Assembly: GCA_963930655.1 (NCBI GenBank)
Contig: OZ005609.1
Span: 16,813,001 to 16,877,000, forward strand
DNA: 64,000 bases
Reading direction: 5' to 3'
From: Myrica gale
Lineage: Eukaryota; Streptophyta; Magnoliopsida; Fagales; Myricaceae
Shown here: positions 61,001-64,000 of the stretch, piece by piece
Position numbering within the stretch: position 1 is the stretch's first letter
Layout of the letters: each line of letters starts with the position of its first letter
Made by a program: the position numbers and the translations under genes
The notes under the pieces: model-generated
Database searches by the model: none
What the model was told of the DNA's origin: nothing
The model's input: only the letters and a program-made list of their open reading frames with translations

Positions 61001-63705
61001 ACATCCTCCCTTTCTAGTATTTTTGTTCCTAAGACAGTGCAGGAGGCTTTGTCTGATCCTGGTTGGAGGGCAACCATGGAATTGGAAATGGAGGCTTTGC
61101 ATCAGAATGGTACTTGGGATCTTGTGTCGTTACCTTCAGGTAAACATATCGTTGGTTGTAAGTGGGTGTATACTGTTAAATTCAATCCTGATGGTTCACT
61201 TGCTCGCTTGGTCGCTAAAGGTTACACCCAGACATATGGTCTTGACTATGATGAAACTTACTCTCCTGTTGCAAAGATTTCGTCTATCCGTGTTATTATT
61301 TCTATTGCTGCTAATAATAACTGGCCCCTTTTTTAGTTAGATGTCAAAAATGTTTTTTTGCATGGTGACTTACCAGACGAAGTCTATATGGAGCAACCAC
61401 CTGGGTTTGTTGCTCAGGGGGAGTGTCAGAGTGTTTGTCGGTTGAAGAAAGCATTGTATGGTCTCAAACAGTCACCGAGGGCATGGTTCAGGAAATTTTC
61501 TGAGGCTGTGATAGATTTTGGCCTTACGAGATGTTAAACTGATCATTCTGTGTTCCACACTTAAATACTACTGCAGGTCATGTTATTCTTGTGGTGTATG
61601 TGAATGATATTGTAATCACTGGAAATGATGCAGGTAGCATTGCTCGGTTGAAAGATTTTTGTAGCAACGGTTTCATACAAAAGACCTAGGCAAGTTGAGG
61701 TACTTTCTGGGCATTGAAGTTGCGCGATCTACAACAGGTATCAATCTGTCTCAAAGAAAGTATGTACTTGATTTGTTGGAGGAGACTGGCCACTTGGGAT
61801 CTCGGCCTATTGATTCACCTATGGACCCTAACCAGAAATTATTGAAAGATGAAGGTGAGTTGTTTGAAGAACCTGGTAGGTATCGCCGTTTGGTGTGTAA
61901 GTTAAATTATCTCACCATTACTAGGCCAGATATATCATATGCAGTTAGTATTGTAAGCCAGTTTTTGGATACTCCTCGGGTTTCACATTGGGAGGTTGTT
62001 ATACGTATCATTCGGTATCTAAAGAAGTCTACTGGTCTTGGGATACTGTATAGGCGAAATGGACATCTCCGAGTAAAAGGATTCATTGATGCAGACTGGG
62101 CAGGTTCTCCTTCAGATAGACGCTCTACTACAGGATATTGTACATTCCTTGGGGGTAACTTGGTCACATGGAAAAGTAAGAAACAGACTGTGGTAGCAAG
62201 GTCTAGTGCAGAAGCAGAATACAGGGCAATGGCACATACAACAAGTGAACTGACGTGGTTGCAACATTTTCTCAAAGAGATTGGTTTTCCAACTCCAACC
62301 CCTATTCCACTAAATTGTGACAATCAGGCAGTTGTACACATTGCATCTAATCCAGTGTTCCACGAGAGGACGAAGCATATTGAGGTCAATTGTCATTTCA
62401 TTCGGGACTAAATACTTAATGGAGACATCTCTACACCCTTTGTGAAGACAAGAGATCAGCTAGCGAATATGTTTACTAAGGCTGTGTCTGGTAGCCGGTT
62501 GAAGTTTCTATGTTCCAAGCTGGATCTATATGATATATATGCTCCAGCTTGAGGGGGAGTGTTAAGGAAAGTTTGATGTATCGAGGGAAATAATCTTTTG
62601 TGTTTAATGTTTTGCCTATTATGTGATTCTCCTATTCTATATATAAGAGACGTTGAAGGGAAAGAGAATTCAACTCTTTCTCTTACTTTTGCTAAACCCT
62701 AATAACCTTCAAAGCACCCAAATTATCAAAGAGTGAGATAAAAACACTGGCACTGGCACAACCATCCCAATCATGCAACTCTATCTTGGGAGGGGCAGGA
62801 CAGGTTCAACCAAATAAAAGCCACCAATGTAGGCAATGGTAGACAAAAAGGCATTCTTGGGAGCCTATTTCAAGACAGGTGCAAGCAGTAAAAACTAAAG
62901 AAAGCACAAAAAGGCTAGGAAACAGACTACCATGCTAACTCTGAAATAAAAATACACAATTTAGACAAGCCAACATGACAGCCACGACAAGAAAAAGAGA
63001 GCACAAAAAAAATACATGTTGGTCGCCACGGATTTTGATCTGCTTCTTTACAGCACATTCTGGCACCAACCATGATTTAATCAAGTGTAGAGCCAAGATT
63101 TTAACATAGTTGGTGTATTCAAAAGTGTAAAAGCTTAATTTTCATAGCTTCTTAACTAAATGTTGATATATTCTTCAAAACATTACATCAAAAACTCGGG
63201 GAGAATCACTTGGCGTACTCTAGACGACAAAAAGTACACCTAACATTAAAAATCAAATACAAAACACCACATAATCGTATTAATCAAACAGACTGTTTTG
63301 TTTTTTTTCTCTTATATCTTGCAGAGACGGAAAAAAGAAAAGAAATCGAAACACAGTTGATAATCTTATTTTTGCTCTTCCTTTTTTCCTCTCGTCTCCC
63401 CTGCCTTTCTCTATTTCTCTCACTAGTTTTACCATTAAGATGCTTTTTCTCTTTTCAGGACCCTTTCCATTCATCTTTCTAAGCATGACCAAAATAATAC
63501 AAGAATCCAGTCAAAATTTGGGTGCTCAGTACCCCCTCTCCTCTCTGCGCCCCCCCCCCCCCCCCAAAAAAAAAAACAGTTAAATAAACAAACGTCTCAT
63601 AAGCTTTACCTTTGGAGAGCCCCATAGTGGGCGCATTTCCAAGTCAGTAGTCTTGGAAACTAAACCTTCAGGTAATGCCTCGCTTTCATGAGGCCTGCAT
63701 TTATT
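37838..63705 (-). CDS. DUF707-family protein gene, 11 exons in window, 5' end not included
   Basis: Exons in transcript order: 63610-63705, 47903-47986, 47701-47819, 47507-47608, 46748-46864, 45952-46020, 45701-45767, 40020-40073, 39848-39937, 38557-38595, 37838-37957. They sum to 957 nt, exactly 319 codons with the TAA at 37838-37840. All ten introns are GT-AG. The order of conserved blocks is that of plant DUF707 proteins: [130 protein letters not shown]. The LWDEDLG and D-rich core look glycosyltransferase-like, but the biochemical role of the family is unknown. The N-terminal part (usually including a membrane anchor) should lie at or beyond 63706. Introns hold a LINE and a 13.3-kb transposon nest. 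The frame itself is intact. Confidence 0.9.
39792..39894. repeat. 24-bp exact direct repeat, one copy in an exon, one in the next intron
   Basis: The words at 39792-39815 and 39871-39894 (starting GTGTAGGACGGGCATAATGA) are identical. The second is inside the DUF707 exon 39848-39937; the first is in the downstream intron. No splice-site duplication is included, so it is not an alternative exon. Confidence 0.85.
40671..45121 (+). mobile_element. LINE-A: L1-type non-LTR retrotransposon, internally deleted, in a DUF707 intron
   Basis: It is flanked by an exact 17-bp TSD, AGATTGGAGTTTTATTG (40654-40670 and 45122-45138), and ends in a short TTATCAAAAAAA tail. Content in order: ORF1-like remnants (about 41000-42960), an endonuclease region (43000-43560: [31 protein letters not shown]), then an abrupt jump at about 43790 from a post-endonuclease segment (LKALKQNL) to the post-palm RT segment ([20 protein letters not shown]), and finally the zinc-binding RVT C-terminus (44575-45055, HCPFTRG). 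The RT palm including FADD is deleted. Many stops and a G12-type run at 43100-43110 break the frames. It is antisense to the host gene. Confidence 0.88.
42995..44299 (+). pseudogene. LINE-A ORF2 remnant: endonuclease joined to distal reverse transcriptase
   Basis: The endonuclease reads [15 protein letters not shown] and [10 protein letters not shown] up to a stop near 43567. A shifted frame from 43643 gives [19 protein letters not shown] and KLKALKQNL, then fuses directly to [51 protein letters not shown] and [12 protein letters not shown]. Compared with LINE-C, about 1.3 kb encoding the RT fingers and palm is absent. The enzyme cannot be active. Confidence 0.82.
45139..45700. other. DUF707 intron sequence with short duplications
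   Basis: GATTG(G)AGTTTTATTGGAGTTTGTAAAAAG occurs at about 45123 and 45183, overlapping the LINE-A insertion-site word. This is a local duplication that predates or shadows the TSD. No gene is present apart from the exon starting at 45701. Confidence 0.5.
45701..47986 (-). CDS. DUF707 gene, core exon group (six exons)
   Basis: 47903-47986 encodes [20 protein letters not shown] to VKK; an acceptor at 48014-48016 would extend this exon to 48013 (111 nt, still in frame), but the shorter form fits family spacing better. Then come 47701-47819 ([30 protein letters not shown]), 47507-47608 ([17 protein letters not shown] to HPE), 46748-46864 ([19 protein letters not shown] to RTKVH), 45952-46020 ([20 protein letters not shown]), and 45701-45767 ([20 protein letters not shown]). 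Codons split across introns rejoin correctly, for example TG|G TGG and GG|G TGG. Confidence 0.88.
48780..49331 (+). mobile_element. LINE-B: 5'-truncated LINE 3' end, different subfamily
   Basis: The translation shows [26 protein letters not shown] and [13 protein letters not shown], the RVT zinc-binding C-terminus, then FISFLACLD and a 3' UTR ending CTTTGCTTATAAAAAAAA. It is related to LINE-A and LINE-C but clearly more diverged. The 5' edge is approximate, and no TSD is certain. It lies in the large DUF707 intron. Confidence 0.75.
49439..49488 (+). repeat. copia-4 5' LTR, first part
   Basis: TGTTAAGGAAAGTTTGATGT and onward matches the start of the 3' LTR at 62560. It is cut by LINE-C. A 14-bp stretch present in the 3' LTR (about 62600-62613) is missing here. 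Confidence 0.85.
49556..53215 (-). pseudogene. LINE-C ORF2 (endonuclease, reverse transcriptase, RVT zinc region), broken
   Basis: Open pieces, in order on minus: 52585-52163 (post-endonuclease linker), 52016-51627 (RT fingers), 51621-51253 (palm up to RQGDPSL), 51187-50849 (FADD catalytic motif and thumb), 50842-50597 ([20 protein letters not shown]), 50640-50218, and 50149-49556 (C-terminus, ending FLSFLACLD). Key RT aspartates (KLDVQ, FADD) are present. The breaks are single stops and small shifts, so this copy is only moderately old. Confidence 0.85.
53215..55085 (-). pseudogene. LINE-C ORF1-like region, broken
   Basis: Open pieces at 55085-54903, 54787-54080, 54320-53514 and 53517-53215. 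The first reads [20 protein letters not shown] and [22 protein letters not shown] has the same blocks at 40975-41130, so this is a conserved ORF1 N-terminus of the family, probably for RNA binding. A later CSACGF-x-MEAH segment could be a small zinc motif. Frameshifts separate all pieces. Confidence 0.7.
55301..55397 (+). repeat. copia-4 5' LTR, second part
   Basis: It resumes at the duplicated target word, keeps the TATATATAA box, and ends CCCTAATA at 55397, immediately followed by the primer site. Confidence 0.85.
55398..55409 (+). other. copia-4 primer-binding site
   Basis: TGGTATCAGAGC, complementary to initiator Met-tRNA. Confidence 0.9.
55410..56253. other. copia-4 leader region
   Basis: No domain recognised. 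GTTGTC-, GGCGA- and GTGGCTTCTG-type words recur at 55560-55940, giving a low-complexity G/T-rich leader before the gag start at 56257. Confidence 0.4.
56257..56550 (+). pseudogene. copia-4 gag start fused to protease by internal deletion
   Basis: The frame opens [20 protein letters not shown] and at about residue 24 switches without a break to [24 protein letters not shown], and [15 protein letters not shown], which is the region just after the protease active site (normally D-S-G-A-T-x-HMTG). So almost all of gag, the zinc knuckle and the protease DSG motif are deleted in frame. It then ends at TAG 56548-56550. Confidence 0.75.
56551..57454. other. Unassigned sequence between copia-4 protease and the gypsy fragment
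   Basis: No domain recognised in either strand. It could be a separate insertion or degraded gypsy sequence. The left junction of the gypsy element is probably here but cannot be placed. Confidence 0.35.
57455..58583 (+). pseudogene. Gypsy integrase with C-terminal chromodomain, broken
   Basis: Integrase core: [58 protein letters not shown] (catalytic D, D, E visible), then WSYNTN. TAA at 57944-57946 and TAG at 58103-58105 interrupt the frame, and a +1 shift near 58150 leads to the tail frame (58122-58583) with [33 protein letters not shown], and a chromodomain-like end ([20 protein letters not shown]). A chromodomain places it in the chromovirus clade, which uses it to direct integration to chromatin. 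Confidence 0.85.
58595..59079 (+). repeat. Gypsy 3' LTR, first part
   Basis: It begins TGTTACACATGTAG right after the polypurine tract. Only one LTR of this family is in the window. The target word ATTTC at 59075-59079 is duplicated at 60326-60330 by the solo LTR. Confidence 0.7.
59080..60325 (+). mobile_element. Solo LTR with perfect TSD
   Basis: 1246 bp, TGTTGGC...ACTCACA, with TSD ATTTC (59075-59079 and 60326-60330). No internal region, so it arose by LTR-LTR recombination. It is the same family as 29814-31082 (opposite strand). It contains five or so CGGTCGA-type words at 59465-59610. It inserted into the gypsy LTR, making it the youngest layer of that part of the nest. Confidence 0.9.
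60346..62547 (+). pseudogene. copia-4 integrase C-terminus, reverse transcriptase and RNase H, broken
   Basis: It reads [20 protein letters not shown] (end of the integrase core), then in another frame from 60428 [20 protein letters not shown], a proline-rich linker, and RT from about 61030 ([40 protein letters not shown]). Stops: TAG at 60656-60658 and TAG at 61334-61336 (PLF-stop-LDVKN, an expected Q codon). The RT active site is YVND (61597-61608) instead of YVDD. A frameshift follows, then RNase H frame 61695-62411 ([38 protein letters not shown]) and a stop just before NGDIS and NMFTKAVSG. Non-functional. Confidence 0.88.
62560..62704 (+). repeat. copia-4 3' LTR
   Basis: 145 bp, preceded by the polypurine tract GAGGGGGAG (62551-62559). 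TATATATAA at 62638-62646. Ends ...CCCTAATA. Confidence 0.9.
62710..63609 (-). other. DUF707 intron sequence beyond the transposon nest
   Basis: No transposon or gene recognised. It includes a run of about 18-19 C followed by about 12 A at 63549-63579. Confidence 0.5.
63610..63705 (-). CDS. DUF707 gene, most upstream exon identified
   Basis: 96 nt, acceptor GTTAG, donor GTAAAG. It encodes [20 protein letters not shown] and [12 protein letters not shown], the conserved N-terminal motif of the family, directly ahead of the [12 protein letters not shown] block 15.6 kb downstream. A further exon may lie within about 63833-63900 (minus), but I cannot confirm it. Confidence 0.85.
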
Positions 63706-64000
63706 CTAACAGAGATAAACAACTATAAGCAACAAATCTCGGCTATTTGATCTAACAGGAAAGATACAGAACAATATAACAGAAATCATAAATTTTTCAT
63801 ACAGAGTAATTAGTTGAAGGGAAGAAGAACAAACCCTGCATTTGCTAAATTTTGAATTTTGGGAACTATCACCTGTTCTCCATAATGATAGCTTCTGCAC
63901 AACAAGAATCATGTGACACGCCATCTTAAGGAAAGATAAAAAGGCAAATAAGCATAAATCTTTTTGAATGATAGACCCAAATCTTTTGGCTTCTTCGAGA
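63706..64000 (-). other. Upstream part of the DUF707 gene, exons not resolved
   Basis: A minus-strand segment at about 63833-63900 (after a GTGCAG) encodes KLSLWRTGDSSQNSKFSKC and could be a further N-terminal exon with donor GTTTGT. The motif is not one I can tie to the family, so it is only a candidate. No start codon can be assigned. Confidence 0.3.

Larger units (their letters stand above)
49439..62704 (+). mobile_element. copia-4: Ty1-copia element hosting three later insertions
   Basis: A 5-bp TSD, ACCTT (49434-49438 and 62705-62709), brackets 13.3 kb. The 5' LTR is split: 49439-49488 and 55301-55397, separated by LINE-C. The 3' LTR is 62560-62704 (145 bp), TGTTAAGG to CCTAATA. So this family ends TG...TA rather than TG...CA, as fixed by both the TSD and the primer site TGGTATCAGAGC at 55398-55409. 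The body holds a gag-protease fusion (56254-56550), a gypsy fragment with its LTR, a solo LTR, then integrase, RT and RNase H (60346-62547). It is broken by stops and frameshifts. It lies in the 15.6-kb intron of the minus-strand DUF707 gene and is antisense to it. Confidence 0.9.

Noticed and set aside
63549-63579. Poly-C/poly-A junction as a functional element
   Set aside because: A homopolymer in an intron; more likely slippage or a sequencing artefact than a signal.
1-64000. CRISPR array, prophage, operon or tRNA/rRNA genes
   Set aside because: Looked for repeats with regular unique spacers, tRNA-like arms and rRNA words; none seen. The apparent regular repeats are transposon motifs or tandem duplications.

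Overview
The window is nuclear DNA of a flowering plant, most likely a dicot and possibly a woody one. Evidence: spliced host exons of a plant-type DUF707 gene, Ty1-copia and Ty3-gypsy elements primed by initiator-Met tRNA (TGGTATCAGAGC-type sites), plant L1-type LINEs with an RVT zinc-binding C-terminus, and MULE and CACTA DNA transposons. Most of the 64 kb is mobile DNA. I found no operons, rRNA, tRNA or CRISPR.

Layout. 1-5374: right part of a CACTA-like transposon with a dense array of a GTCCGGACG-like motif, a plant-transposon-type ORF broken by two TAGs, and a second diverged copy of that ORF's coiled-coil tail. 5651-6159: a MULE-type MITE with a perfect 9-bp target-site duplication (TSD). 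6715-7345: an old LTR fragment. 8277-8741: a small secreted cysteine-rich gene with an intron and one nonsense codon. 13015-13345: a three-unit tandem repeat. 13766-14195: an adenylate kinase pseudogene with a nearby A tract. 14613-19860 (minus): copia-1, an intact Ty1-copia element with one open 1349-residue polyprotein and apparently identical 562-bp LTRs. 21758-25828 (plus): copia-2, complete but frameshifted. 27815-29367: an inverted-repeat element (about 600-bp arms) that carries a broken RING-finger fragment, Pack-MULE-like. 29484-37285: copia-3, an old copia whose 5' LTR is interrupted by an LTR of another family.

The main host gene is on the minus strand from 37838 to at least 63705. 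Eleven exons join in frame to 957 nt (318 codons plus stop) and encode the conserved part of a DUF707-family protein; the 5' end lies outside the window or was not found. Its introns are swollen by transposons. A LINE (40671-45121, 17-bp TSD) sits in one intron. A 13.3-kb nest (49434-62709) sits in a 15.6-kb intron. The nest is copia-4 (TSD ACCTT), with a full-length LINE inside its 5' LTR (16-bp TSD), a gypsy chromovirus fragment in its body, and a solo LTR (TSD ATTTC) inside the gypsy LTR. All ten visible introns keep GT-AG borders and the frame is intact, so the gene may still be functional.

The genes do not form one pathway. The biology on show is transposon layering around one conserved gene, gene-fragment capture, and one copia copy that looks recent enough to be mobile.
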